DNA of 64,000 bases from Paracoccaceae bacterium (GTDB taxonomy: Bacteria; Pseudomonadota; Alphaproteobacteria; Rhodobacterales; Rhodobacteraceae). Position 1 is the first letter of the stretch; each line of letters opens with the position of its first letter. Where the stretch lies: the NCBI GenBank assembly GCA_013373325.1, contig JABXIA010000120.1:58443-122442 (forward strand), in the 5' to 3' direction. Both the position numbers and the translations under genes were made by a program. Shown piece by piece: positions 9,234 through 19,227 of this stretch. The notes beneath the pieces were generated by a model that ran no database searches, had not been told where the DNA came from, and saw only the letters and a program-made list of their open reading frames with translations.

Positions 9234-12200
9234 CTATTCTGCCGGTACCGGTGATGCCTCTCGGCCGGGTTCCTGCAGCAGGGTTTGGTTGACACGGGTA
9301 AGAGCCAATCGCTTCCAGATCACGAAGATGGAAGGAATGACCAAAAGGGTTAGCAGCGTGGCAGTCGCCATCCCGCCTACCATCGGGGCTGCAATGCGCT
9401 GCATGATCTCCGAACCGGTGCCTTGGCCATACATGATCGGAATTAGGCCGGCGAAGATTGTCGCCACCGTCATCACTTTGGGGCGTACTCGTAGAAGTGC
9501 GCCTTCGAAGACTACCTCTTCGACATCATCGGTTGTCAATTTGCGCTGTGCCTCAGCCGCGAGGTTTTTTCGCTTTTCCCAGGCTAGATTGAGATACAGC
9601 AGCATAACAATCGCGGTTTCAACCGCGACACCGGCCAGTGCAATGAACCCCACCAGAACAGCGACAGAGATGTCGAAGCTTAAGTACCACAGGAACCAGA
9701 CACCTCCTGCGAGGGCAACCGGCAACGCGGCAAGGATGATCCCAACCTCGATTACTCGATTGAAGGCCAGAAAGAGCATCAGTGTGATGATAAGCAGCGT
9801 TGCCGGTGCAACCAGCTTCAGCCGCTCCTGCATGCGCTCAATGTACTCGTACTGACCGGACCATGTGATCGAGTAGCCAGGCGGCAATTCCACCTCTGCC
9901 GCAACCAGTTGACGGGCTTCGGTTACGTAGCCTCCCAGGTCCCGGCCCGCGATGTCGATGAAGACAAAACCAGTGCGGCGTGCGTTTTCGGACCGGATCA
10001 TACCGGGTCCGTCCACCACTTTGATCTCTGCCAGGTTGCCAAGGGGGATATGCGCACCGGACGGCGTGACCACCGGAAGGTCGCGCAGGCGTTCGGGGCT
10101 GTTCCGCCATTCCTGGGGGTAGCGCAGATTTATTGGAAACCGCTCAAGGCCTTCCACGGATTCCGAGACCTGCATCCCGCCGATTGCGGTCTGAACGACA
10201 TCCTGCACTTCACGTACGCTCATCATATAGCGCGCAGCGGCATCGCGGTTGACGTCGATCTCCACAAACCGCCCTCCTACAGGCCGCTCTGCATAGGCTG
10301 ATGCCGTACCGTCGATACCTGCAACCACGCGTTCGATATCGACACCAATCTGCTCGATGACGCTCAAATCAGCGCCGGAGATTTTGACACCGACGGGTGT
10401 CTTGATCCCTGTGGCAAGCATATCGATGCGGTTCTTAATCGGCTGAATCCAGACATTGGTCACACCAGGAATTTGCACAGCGCGGTCAAGCTCGTCGCGT
10501 ATGCCTTCCATCGTCATGCCCGCGCGCCATTCGGATTCAGGTTTCAGCTGAATCGTCGTCTCGATCATTGTGAGCGGAGCGGGATCCGTGGCGGTATCGG
10601 CGCGTCCAAGCTTGCCATGCACCGTCGCGACCTCAGGGACCGTAGCAATCAGCCGGTCGGATTGCTGCAGCACTTCGCGTGCCTTGCCGATGGAGACACC
10701 GGGGTACAGTGTCGGCATGTAAAGGAAATCGCCCTCGTTCAGCTCTGGCATGAACTCGGTCCCGATACGCTGCAGCGGCCACCACATCGAAGCGACCAGC
10801 ACACCGGCGAGCAACGTCGTGGCCCACGGCCACGCGACAGCAGCATCCAGAAAGGGCCGGTAAATCCAGATCACGATACGGTTCAGAGGGTTCTTGTGCT
10901 CCGAAAGAATCCGGCCGCGCACAAAGTATCCCATCAGAACTGGCACCAGCGTGATGGAAAGGATCGCCGCCGCTGCCATTGCGTAGGTCTTTGTGAAGGC
11001 CAGCGGCTTGAAAAGCCGCCCTTCCTGGCTTTCCAGAACAAAGACCGGCAAAAAGCTCACGGTGATGATTGCCAGGGAAAAGAAAAGTGCCGGTCCCACT
11101 TCGGTTGCGCATTCGGTGACGAGGCGCCAGCGGTTTTGATTGGTCAGCTTTTCCTTCTCTAGCCTTCGGTGCATGGCTTCGATCATCACGATAGCCGCGT
11201 CCACCATCGCGCCGATGGCGATGGCAATTCCGCCCAAACTCATGATGTTGGCATTCACCCCCTGCAGCTTCATGATGATGAAGGCTGCAAAGATGCCGAG
11301 AGGCAGTGACAGAAGGATCACGAGGGACGAGCGGATGTGCAGCAGAAAGGCTGCACAGACCAAAATGACAACGATAAATTCTTCGGTCAGCTTTGTTTCG
11401 AGATTCTCAATCGCGCGCTCGATAACACCCGCGCGGTTGTAAGTTGTGACTAGCTCAACGCCCTCAGGAAGGTTTGCCCGCAACTCTTCGATACGCGCCT
11501 CAACCGCTTTGATCGTGGCCAGGGCGTTCCCGCCCCAGCGTAGAATGACTACGCCGCCGACAGCATCACCCTCACCGTTGAACTCCCCAACTCCACGGCG
11601 CATTTCCGGCCCAAGGCGGATGTCTGCGACGTCGCCAACTGTAAGTGCCGCACCGCGTTCGTTGACCATGAGGGGTGCTTTGGCCAGGTCTGCCAGTTCA
11701 TCAACATAGCCAGTAGAGCGGATCATGAATTCCGCTTCGCCCATTTCAATCACGGAACCACCGGTCTCGCGGTTGGCGTTTTGAATGGCACTGCGGATCT
11801 GCGGCAGGGTGACGTCAAAGGCGCGCAGTTTGTTCGGGTCCACAACGACCTGATACTGTTTGACCATCCCGCCGATGGTTGCGACCTCGGACACGCCGTC
11901 GACGGTTTGCAGCTCATACTTCAGGAACCAGTCCTGGAGTGTCCGCAGTTGGGCCAGGTCGTGCCCGCCAGTCCGGTCAATAAGCGTGTACTGGTAGATC
12001 CAGCCGACACCGGTTGCATCCGGACCGAGTTGCGGGGAAACCCCTTCGGGAAGGTTTGCGGTTATCTGACCCAGATATTCGAGAACGCGGGTGCGAGCCC
12101 AGTAAAGGTCCGTGCCGTCCTCAAAAACGACGTAGACGTAACTATCGCCAAAAAAGGAAAAGCCTCTCACATCACTGGCTCCGGGCACAGCGAGCATGGC

Positions 12201-12413
12201 AGTGGCAATGGGGTAAGTGACCTGATCTTCAACGACCTGGGGGGCTTGCCCGGCATAAGGTGTGCGGACAATGACCTGAACATCCGACAAGTCGGGAATA
12301 GCATCTACGGGAGTTTCGCGGACCGCCCAGACACCGATCACGCCCATCATGACTGCAAGTGCTAGAACTACGAAGCGATTTGCAACAGAAGCCCGTATTA
12401 CAGAAGCGATCAT
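9234..12413 (-). CDS. cusA: CusA/CzcA-family heavy-metal RND efflux pump
   Basis: 1059 aa, TPVDAIPDLSDVQVIV..., full HME-RND architecture. Confidence 0.95.
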   Translation of the reverse strand: MIASVIRASVANRFVVLALAVMMGVIGVWAVRETPVDAIPDLSDVQVIVRTPYAGQAPQVVEDQVTYPIATAMLAVPGASDVRGFSFFGDSYVYVVFEDGTDLYWARTRVLEYLGQITANLPEGVSPQLGPDATGVGWIYQYTLIDRTGGHDLAQLRTLQDWFLKYELQTVDGVSEVATIGGMVKQYQVVVDPNKLRAFDVTLPQIRSAIQNANRETGGSVIEMGEAEFMIRSTGYVDELADLAKAPLMVNERGAALTVGDVADIRLGPEMRRGVGEFNGEGDAVGGVVILRWGGNALATIKAVEARIEELRANLPEGVELVTTYNRAGVIERAIENLETKLTEEFIVVILVCAAFLLHIRSSLVILLSLPLGIFAAFIIMKLQGVNANIMSLGGIAIAIGAMVDAAIVMIEAMHRRLEKEKLTNQNRWRLVTECATEVGPALFFSLAIITVSFLPVFVLESQEGRLFKPLAFTKTYAMAAAAILSITLVPVLMGYFVRGRILSEHKNPLNRIVIWIYRPFLDAAVAWPWATTLLAGVLVASMWWPLQRIGTEFMPELNEGDFLYMPTLYPGVSIGKAREVLQQSDRLIATVPEVATVHGKLGRADTATDPAPLTMIETTIQLKPESEWRAGMTMEGIRDELDRAVQIPGVTNVWIQPIKNRIDMLATGIKTPVGVKISGADLSVIEQIGVDIERVVAGIDGTASAYAERPVGGRFVEIDVNRDAAARYMMSVREVQDVVQTAIGGMQVSESVEGLERFPINLRYPQEWRNSPERLRDLPVVTPSGAHIPLGNLAEIKVVDGPGMIRSENARRTGFVFIDIAGRDLGGYVTEARQLVAAEVELPPGYSITWSGQYEYIERMQERLKLVAPATLLIITLMLFLAFNRVIEVGIILAALPVALAGGVWFLWYLSFDISVAVLVGFIALAGVAVETAIVMLLYLNLAWEKRKNLAAEAQRKLTTDDVEEVVFEGALLRVRPKVMTVATIFAGLIPIMYGQGTGSEIMQRIAAPMVGGMATATLLTLLVIPSIFVIWKRLALTRVNQTLLQEPGREASPVPAE

Positions 12414-14611
12414 TGAGTCACCTCAACCGGCTTTGTGCCTACCAGGGTCATTGAGAAGTCTGCATTCTGGGTGAAAAGCAGAGTCACTTCTTGTCCATCC
12501 GGCAATCCAGTTAAGTCGAGGGCTGGATCAATCGAGAAGTCCATGGTCATACCGGGCATGCCAATCTGCGTCACTGGACCGTGGGTGATGTTCACCGTCC
12601 GCGTTGCGGAGTCGACACTATTGATCTTGCCCAACACCTCCATCGGCGGTGAGACCGTTTCTACCCCGGTGAGCACCATGGTCATGCCGTCCGGCCGCGC
12701 AAAGGTCAGCGCCACTTCTTTGCCGACCGGAAGGCTGGTAATTTCCAGCTCTTCACCCACTTGGAAATTCATGGTCATGCCTGGCATGCCAATTTCCATG
12801 ATAGGGCCGTGAGTTATCGTGACCATGCGGGTTTCCGCGTCGACCTGGTCAATGGTTCCTGAAACGAGAACCTCTGAAGCTCCCTCGGAGGTGTTTGGCT
12901 CATTGGTTTCTGGAGGTGTGTCTGCAATGGGCTGGGAGCCTGCAGCCCGGACAGCGGTAATGGTGAACATCCCGTCATCACTTTTTGAGAGATCGAACTC
13001 GACTGGCACATCCATGGGTACTTCGGCAGTGTCTAGGCCTGCCACTGGCATATCCATTTGCATAGCAGGCCAGCCGAGTTCAGGGATTGGCTCATGTGAG
13101 AGCGACAGCTTTCCGTCCGTTGTCACGCCACTCACAATGCCGGTGCCTGTAGCAGCAACACCGTCGTCTGGACCAAGCTCAATGAGCCCGAGCAGGCCAT
13201 CTGCTCCACGAGACAGCCGAAACGACACCTGTTGACCTTCAGCCAAACGCGAAAGAGAAACATCAGCCCGGATCGGGAAACTAGACGTCATTTCCGGCCA
13301 GTCGAGGCTGTCCAGGGCTCCGTGCCGGATCTGTGCGGTCCGGGCCTCAGGATCCAGCGCAACCAGCTCGCCTGACCCACGTGCAGGGGCCTCATCAGTC
13401 GGCGCCATGCGCATGAGCCCGGCGCTTAGTGCGCTTTCGCTGTCGATCAGGAATTGGGCCGAGGCAACAACCTCTTCCCCCGGCGCCAGCCCCTGTGCGA
13501 CTTCTGTCCGCCCGCCGCCGCCGAAATTGTCACGCAGCCCCGCGGTGATGAGGCGGGGTTTGAAAGTGCCGTCGCCGGTTTTCAGTATCACCCGTTCTGC
13601 GGCGCCGGTTCGGATAACAGCCTCGGTCGGGACCGTGAGCGCCATGCGGTTTTCTGACGGGATCAGGCTGACCGTGCCGAACATGTTCGGGCGTAGCAGC
13701 ATGTCGGAGTTGTCAAATTGCAAGCGAACGGGAAGAGTCCGGGTCACTGCGTCAAGTTCAGGATAGATGTAGTCAACTGAACCATTGAAGACACGACCGG
13801 GCAAATGTTCAAACCGCGCTTCAGCAAGCATATTGTCAGTCAGCTTTGCAATGTCGCGCTCAAAAACATCGACAATTAGCCAAACGGTTGAAAGTTCTGT
13901 TAGCGATGCAGCGCGTGTACCGGGCTGCAGAAACATACCGTCCGCAGCCTCAAGTGAAATCACAACGCCGTCCTGAGGAGCCTCGACTTCAATATTGCGC
14001 TCGGGAATGCCGCTGGTTTCAATACGCTTGATTTGCCTGTCAGACATGCCGTGACTGCGCAGTTTGTTACGCGCGGCATCAATGATCTGCGATTTGCCTG
14101 CTTCAATAGCGCGAACCAGGTCACCAGCTGATGAGCCGATCTGAGGGGAGAACATCTCAAATAAGACGTCGCCCTTTTGAACGGGGTCTCCGACAGCGCG
14201 CACATTCAGCTTTTCAATCCAACCGTCCACGCGAGTGTGAACATGGCTTGTCCGGTGCTCGTCATAGCCAACAAAGCCAACGGTTTCGATCTTGCCGGAA
14301 ACCTCGGACATCCGTGAAATCGCGGTGCGGACGCCAATGGCGTTAATCTCTGCCGCTGATAGCTGCACTTCTGCAGGATCCCCGGAAGGCTCTTGGCCTG
14401 CATATACAGGAACAAGATCCATGCCCATGGGGGATTTACCCGGCCCTGGTTGCCGGAAGTTCGGATCCATCGGTGCAACCCAATACAAGATCTCGGCCTC
14501 GTTCGCCCCTGTCATTGATGCCGGGTTGAGGAAAAGTCTTTCGAGAGAGATGCCTCCCGCAACTCCTGCAGCAAGCGCAAGAATACCGAGAGCAAAATAG
14601 CGTCCACGCAT
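12410..14611 (-). CDS. cusB: CusB-family RND periplasmic adaptor with heavy-metal-binding domain and four C-terminal CusF-like repeats
   Basis: YWVAPMDPNFRQPGPGKSPMGMDLVPVY domain; adaptor core; four CusF-like repeats (LDWPEMTSSF, LGWPAMQMDM, IGMPGMTMNF, IGMPGMTMDF). Confidence 0.92.
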   Translation of the reverse strand: MRGRYFALGILALAAGVAGGISLERLFLNPASMTGANEAEILYWVAPMDPNFRQPGPGKSPMGMDLVPVYAGQEPSGDPAEVQLSAAEINAIGVRTAISRMSEVSGKIETVGFVGYDEHRTSHVHTRVDGWIEKLNVRAVGDPVQKGDVLFEMFSPQIGSSAGDLVRAIEAGKSQIIDAARNKLRSHGMSDRQIKRIETSGIPERNIEVEAPQDGVVISLEAADGMFLQPGTRAASLTELSTVWLIVDVFERDIAKLTDNMLAEARFEHLPGRVFNGSVDYIYPELDAVTRTLPVRLQFDNSDMLLRPNMFGTVSLIPSENRMALTVPTEAVIRTGAAERVILKTGDGTFKPRLITAGLRDNFGGGGRTEVAQGLAPGEEVVASAQFLIDSESALSAGLMRMAPTDEAPARGSGELVALDPEARTAQIRHGALDSLDWPEMTSSFPIRADVSLSRLAEGQQVSFRLSRGADGLLGLIELGPDDGVAATGTGIVSGVTTDGKLSLSHEPIPELGWPAMQMDMPVAGLDTAEVPMDVPVEFDLSKSDDGMFTITAVRAAGSQPIADTPPETNEPNTSEGASEVLVSGTIDQVDAETRMVTITHGPIMEIGMPGMTMNFQVGEELEITSLPVGKEVALTFARPDGMTMVLTGVETVSPPMEVLGKINSVDSATRTVNITHGPVTQIGMPGMTMDFSIDPALDLTGLPDGQEVTLLFTQNADFSMTLVGTKPVEVTQ

Positions 14612-14697
14612 GGAAAACCTCGTTTTGGCTTGCGGGATGCAAGCCTTGTCTGATCAGAAACAGATGGCGCACTCGATTGGGCGCCAAGCGAATTCAA

Positions 14698-15126
14698 TCA
14701 GATTGAACGGGGAGGACGATCATGCGGGAGTTCTGACCTGGAAATTACTCCGGCCGAGCTCGCTATCACAAGTTGAACAGTTACCAGGCGGCGCTCAACA
14801 GACGGAATTGGAGCTGCGTTGAACTCGTGAAAACAGCAAACGGCCACCGAACAAGTGGCATACCGTTCTTCATCAGGGATTTCGCAGGTGCCCTTTTGAT
14901 GATGCCTGTGCGGCATTCTTTTTGCCGCTTTGTGCAAAGTGCATGTCTCGTGCTGTACGTCAGAAACAGCGACGGTGGAATTTGCGTGAGGCGATGCATG
15001 AGCAGAAATTGCCGCAAGCGTGTTCAAGAAAACCACAGCAAGAAGTAGGGTTGACGCACCGGCGCGTATCAACCGACCAAAGTCACTCCTGAACCCAGTA
15101 ACTGCCATAGCGTGGCACATAATCAA
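14698..15126 (-). CDS. Cys/His-rich exported hypothetical protein, first gene of cus operon
   Basis: 142 aa with TM/signal region then HETCTLHKAAKRMPHRHHQKGTCEIP...TCSVAVCCFHEF. Confidence 0.6.
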   Translation of the reverse strand: MIMCHAMAVTGFRSDFGRLIRAGASTLLLAVVFLNTLAAISAHASPHANSTVAVSDVQHETCTLHKAAKRMPHRHHQKGTCEIPDEERYATCSVAVCCFHEFNAAPIPSVERRLVTVQLVIASSAGVISRSELPHDRPPRSI

Positions 15127-15454
15127 AATTTTTTCCGGCGCAACCCCTTCCGGTGCGAAATGAAGGCCATCAGGCTCCCTGGTCCCTAGCTGGTGAAACT
15201 GGGGTCATGCGTTGGGCGCGTTGTCTGCCAAGCTTGGGCAACGGCTTCCCCGCGCATCGTTTGGGATCTCCTCAGCCCTTCTGTTTCTAGAAGCACTGAT
15301 GATCGCTCTCTGCTCAGAAAGGCCGTAAAAGTGCAGAACGTTTTGCGGCGAACTAACAAAAGCGCACCCGGTTCGCAAATGTATCAAAACGTATCCTTGA
15401 GTTGGAGACCCACACTGGCTAGCTAGATAGAGCTAAGGGAAACGGAGCTGTTTT

Positions 15455-15778
15455 ATGCGCTCAAAAGCGGGCAAATTGTGGACATCGTTGACGCTGGCGT
15501 TGTTGCTGGCGCTGTCCGCACTTTTCGCGCCCCTGACTGCAGAAGTAGAAAATCAGGCTGAGGCCGCTCCTGTTGCCCAGCATGAAACGGCAGACGGGCA
15601 CAGCCATTCCGGCCCCGGCCCATGCCACAAGGCTGCGGCCTGTGAAGTCCCGGTTGCACTGCAGCCCTGGCAGCAAGTTTCCATCACCGAAAAAGCAGGA
15701 AAGCTGGCGGTCGTCCTGAATGATTCCGGCTTGGCTTCTGTGGCGCCTGAAGCGCACCTTCCACCTCCCAAAACGTGA
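15455..15778 (+). CDS. His/Cys-containing exported small protein
   Basis: 107 aa, signal peptide, HETADGHSHSGPGPCHKAAACEVP; good RBS-like ggaaacggag upstream. Confidence 0.6.
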   Translation: MRSKAGKLWTSLTLALLLALSALFAPLTAEVENQAEAAPVAQHETADGHSHSGPGPCHKAAACEVPVALQPWQQVSITEKAGKLAVVLNDSGLASVAPEAHLPPPKT

Positions 15779-15955
15779 TCCCAAGCACCTGAGCCCACTG
15801 CTTGCCATTCCCTTCGCTTGAGGACTGCAGCAGCGTGCAATTGCACCGTTCTATGAGTGACTGCTGCTTCGGCTGATTCCGGCGCGCAAAAACTGCGCTT
15901 GCGGATGCCTGCAGGGGCCAACTGATCAACATCTCAACAGACCAAAGGACTGACG

Positions 15956-17788
15956 ATGCCACCCATCGCACCTTGGCGCACGGCCATTGCCGGCGCTGCC
16001 CTTGCCCTGTCCGCGACTGCCGCGGCCCAGGCCGGGACCTATGACATCACAGTGGACAAGATCGGCATCAACGCCGGGGACTTCCGCAAGTCCGGTGTCG
16101 GCTACAACAACAGCCAGACCCCGACGATCCTGCGCTTAAAGGAAGGCGAAGAGGTCACGCTCAATGTGACAAACAACCTGCGCGAGGACACCTCGATTCA
16201 CTGGCACGGGCTGATCCTCCCCTTCGACCAGGACGGGGTGCCGGAGATCAGCTTTGACGGCATCAAGCCGGGTGAAACCTTCACCTACAAGTTTCCGATC
16301 GCGCAGGCGGGCACCTACTGGTTCCACAGCCATTCCGGCTTTCAAGAGCCGGACGGGGCCTATGGCGCCATCGTCATCGAACCGAAGCGCGGTGAAACGG
16401 TGCGGGCGGACCGCGACTATGTGGTGCAACTGACGGACACCCACCCGCACCGCGGCAAGCGGATCATGCGCAATCTCAAGATGTCGGCAGATTACTACAA
16501 CCGCTCGCAGCGCACGCTGCAGGACCTGATCCAGGATTCCGGCAGCATGGGCCTGAAGGCGGCGCTGGAAGACCGCAAGATGTGGGGCCGGATGCGAATG
16601 ATGCCGACTGACATCGAGGATGTTCAGGGCTTTGCTCCGATGATTAACGGCCAGAGCACAGCGCAGAACTGGACTGGCCTGTTCAAGCCAGGCGAGAAAG
16701 TCCGGCTGCGGCTGATCAACTCCTCCGCCATGGCCTATTTTGATGTGCGGCTGCCCGGTCTGAAAATGACTGTGGTGCAGGCTGACGGCAATGACGTGAA
16801 ACCGGTCACCGTGGATGAGCTGCGCATTGCGGTGGCTGAGACCTATGACGTGATCGTGCAGCCCAAGGAAAACCGCGCCTATAGTATTCTGGCGGAATCC
16901 ATGGGCCGCACCGCGATGGTGCGCGGCACCCTGGCGCCGCGCGAGGGGCTGGCTGGGCCAGTTCCGCAAATGCGACCCAAGCCGCGGCTGACGATGGCCG
17001 ATATGGCCGGCATGATGGGTGACATGGGCATGGAAGGCCATGTGATGCGCAGTGACACCGGCATGTCCGATAGTGTCATGATGATGCCCGGCATGGATCA
17101 CAGCCAGCACCAGATGCCGGCCGCCTCTGACAGCCCGTCCATGGCTGGAATGGACCACAGTCAGCACAACATGGCTGCGTCGGCCAAAGCTGAACCGACG
17201 GCTGAAATGGACCATAGCCAGCACAATGTGAGCGGCGCCAAGACATCCAAAGGCGGCGCAATGGCAGGGATGAACCACAACGGGCATCAGATGGTGATGG
17301 CCGGCGAACAGGAGGGTTTTTACGCGGCGGGCAGCGGGCTGACTCCCAGCGCGGCCAACGGTGGAAAATTCCTCTCCTATGATGATCTCAGCGCCCGCCG
17401 GCCGCTCTACAGGGACCGTCCGGCGACACGCGAGATCGAGCTGCGCCTCACTGGCAACATGGAGCGCTACATCTGGTCGATCAATGGCAAGAAGCTGTCC
17501 GAGGCCGAGCCGCTGCGGCTGAAGTACGGCGAACGGGTCCGGTTCAAATTCGTCAATGAAACCATGATGGCCCACCCGATGCACCTGCATGGCATGTGGA
17601 CGATCCTGGATACCGGCAAGGGCCGCAGGGATCCCATCAAGCACACTGTCAGCATCGCGCCGGGCACCACCGTCTACACTGAAACCGAAGTCGATGCGAC
17701 AGGCCAGTGGGCCTTTCACTGCCACCTCTCTTACCACGCTGACGCGGGTATGTTCCGCAAAGTGATCGTCGAAGGCGGCCCCGCTTGA
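15956..17788 (+). CDS. copA: CopA/PcoA-type multicopper oxidase
   Basis: HWHG, HSHSG, HPMHLHG, HCHLSYHADAGM copper ligands; MDHSQH Met/His repeats. Confidence 0.95.
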   Translation: MPPIAPWRTAIAGAALALSATAAAQAGTYDITVDKIGINAGDFRKSGVGYNNSQTPTILRLKEGEEVTLNVTNNLREDTSIHWHGLILPFDQDGVPEISFDGIKPGETFTYKFPIAQAGTYWFHSHSGFQEPDGAYGAIVIEPKRGETVRADRDYVVQLTDTHPHRGKRIMRNLKMSADYYNRSQRTLQDLIQDSGSMGLKAALEDRKMWGRMRMMPTDIEDVQGFAPMINGQSTAQNWTGLFKPGEKVRLRLINSSAMAYFDVRLPGLKMTVVQADGNDVKPVTVDELRIAVAETYDVIVQPKENRAYSILAESMGRTAMVRGTLAPREGLAGPVPQMRPKPRLTMADMAGMMGDMGMEGHVMRSDTGMSDSVMMMPGMDHSQHQMPAASDSPSMAGMDHSQHNMAASAKAEPTAEMDHSQHNVSGAKTSKGGAMAGMNHNGHQMVMAGEQEGFYAAGSGLTPSAANGGKFLSYDDLSARRPLYRDRPATREIELRLTGNMERYIWSINGKKLSEAEPLRLKYGERVRFKFVNETMMAHPMHLHGMWTILDTGKGRRDPIKHTVSIAPGTTVYTETEVDATGQWAFHCHLSYHADAGMFRKVIVEGGPA

Positions 17789-17816
17789 CCCTGCAAGATC
17801 AGAAAGAGACGCAAAC

Positions 17817-18524
17817 ATGAGTAAAACACGCAACGCGGCCTTTGCCGCTGCCGGCGCGGCGGCACTTTGTTCCGCCCCTGCCAGGGCAGAGCAGCTGATC
17901 TACGGCTTTCAGGCAGAGCAGCTAGAATACAGGCAAAGCGACGGTGAGGACGCCTTTGTTTGGGATTTCGATGCCATGATCGGCACCGATGAGCTGAAAC
18001 TTGTCTGGCGCAGTGAAGGGGAAAGGGTTCAGGGATCGGGCGAGCTTGAAGCCCTGGAAAACCAGCTGAGGCTGCAGTTCCCGGTGTCTACCTTTTTTGA
18101 TGCAGTGGTTGGGGTGCAGGCCAGCACGCCAGACGGCTTGCCTGATCGCTACAACGCGGTGCTGGGCCTCAAGGGGCTGGCGCCGCAGTGGTTCGAAATC
18201 GACGCCGACCTGTACCTGTCGGACAACTCATTCTTCCGGTTCGAGGGAGAGTATGAGGCTGCGCTGACCAACCGCCTGATCCTGACTCCGAACCTAGAGC
18301 TGACAGTGCCGCTGCAGGATGATCCAGCCTACGATCAAGCAGCAGGCGGCGCCACGGTCGAAGCAGGTCTGCGGCTGAGCTACGACCTGATTGACCGGGC
18401 GGTCTCTCCCTACATCGGCGTAAACTACGAGGAATCCTTTGGCGGCACAGCGGATCTGCTGCGCGCCAGCGGTGAAGAGAACGGTGTGTTCTCGGTCGTC
18501 TTCGGAACCCGCCTGATGTTCTGA
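17817..18524 (+). CDS. copB: CopB/PcoB-type copper resistance outer-membrane protein
   Basis: 235 aa beta-rich (LIYGFQAEQLEYRQSDGEDAFVWDFDAMIGTDELKLVWRSEGE...), follows copA. Confidence 0.9.
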   Translation: MSKTRNAAFAAAGAAALCSAPARAEQLIYGFQAEQLEYRQSDGEDAFVWDFDAMIGTDELKLVWRSEGERVQGSGELEALENQLRLQFPVSTFFDAVVGVQASTPDGLPDRYNAVLGLKGLAPQWFEIDADLYLSDNSFFRFEGEYEAALTNRLILTPNLELTVPLQDDPAYDQAAGGATVEAGLRLSYDLIDRAVSPYIGVNYEESFGGTADLLRASGEENGVFSVVFGTRLMF

Positions 18525-18615
18525 ACTCTGACGCCAGGCTGGGACAGCCCGGTCTGGTGGATCCCCTTTCCGCCATAGTTCCGGCGGCGGAAGGGTAATT
18601 TCCCCTCTCGAAATC

Positions 18616-19122
18616 ATGGAGATACCAATGAAGAAGCTTTTCATTTCCGCGGCGCTGGCTGCTCTGACCAGCACACCTGTTCTGGCCGGTGTTTCGGGCC
18701 ACGGCGACGGCCAAGGCGCCCATGGCAGCCACGGCGAGCAGATGGCGGCCGGCATGCCCGGAAACCGCAGCAAGGTTAGCCGCACAGTGAAAGTGATTAT
18801 GAAAGAAACCGACGACGGAGAAATGATTTTCTCCCCCTCATCCATGGAGTTCAAGCAGGGTGAGACCATCCGCTTCATGGTGGTGAACAAAGGTGAACTG
18901 GACCACGAATTCGTTCTGGATACCCAAGAACGAAACGCCATGCACAAGCAGGCAATGGCTGGCGGGATGGAAATGCACAATACGCCGAATGCCGTCACCC
19001 TGGCTCCTGGCAAACGCGGCGAAGTCATCTGGAACTTCAGCAATGGCGGTACATTCGAATTCGCCTGCCTGATCCCGGGTCACTATGAATCCGGCATGTA
19101 TGGAAAAGTCGCTATAGAGTAA
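18616..19122 (+). CDS. Cupredoxin-domain copper-binding protein
   Basis: KQGETIRFMVVNKGELDHEFVL...FEFACLIPGHYESGMYGKV plastocyanin-like copper site. Confidence 0.9.
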   Translation: MEIPMKKLFISAALAALTSTPVLAGVSGHGDGQGAHGSHGEQMAAGMPGNRSKVSRTVKVIMKETDDGEMIFSPSSMEFKQGETIRFMVVNKGELDHEFVLDTQERNAMHKQAMAGGMEMHNTPNAVTLAPGKRGEVIWNFSNGGTFEFACLIPGHYESGMYGKVAIE

Positions 19123-19227
19123 CACTCCCGGGCGCCATACCACTCACGAAAATGCAGCTGGCGCCCCACTGCGCGGTAAATCTTTTGATTTGCCGCGCCT
19201 TTTCTTTCCTTTTGCCAACTGTGTTCA

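Noticed and set aside
16136-17833. 565-aa minus-strand ORF opposite copA
   Set aside because: Shadow ORF of a GC-rich gene; the plus strand has clear multicopper oxidase motifs.
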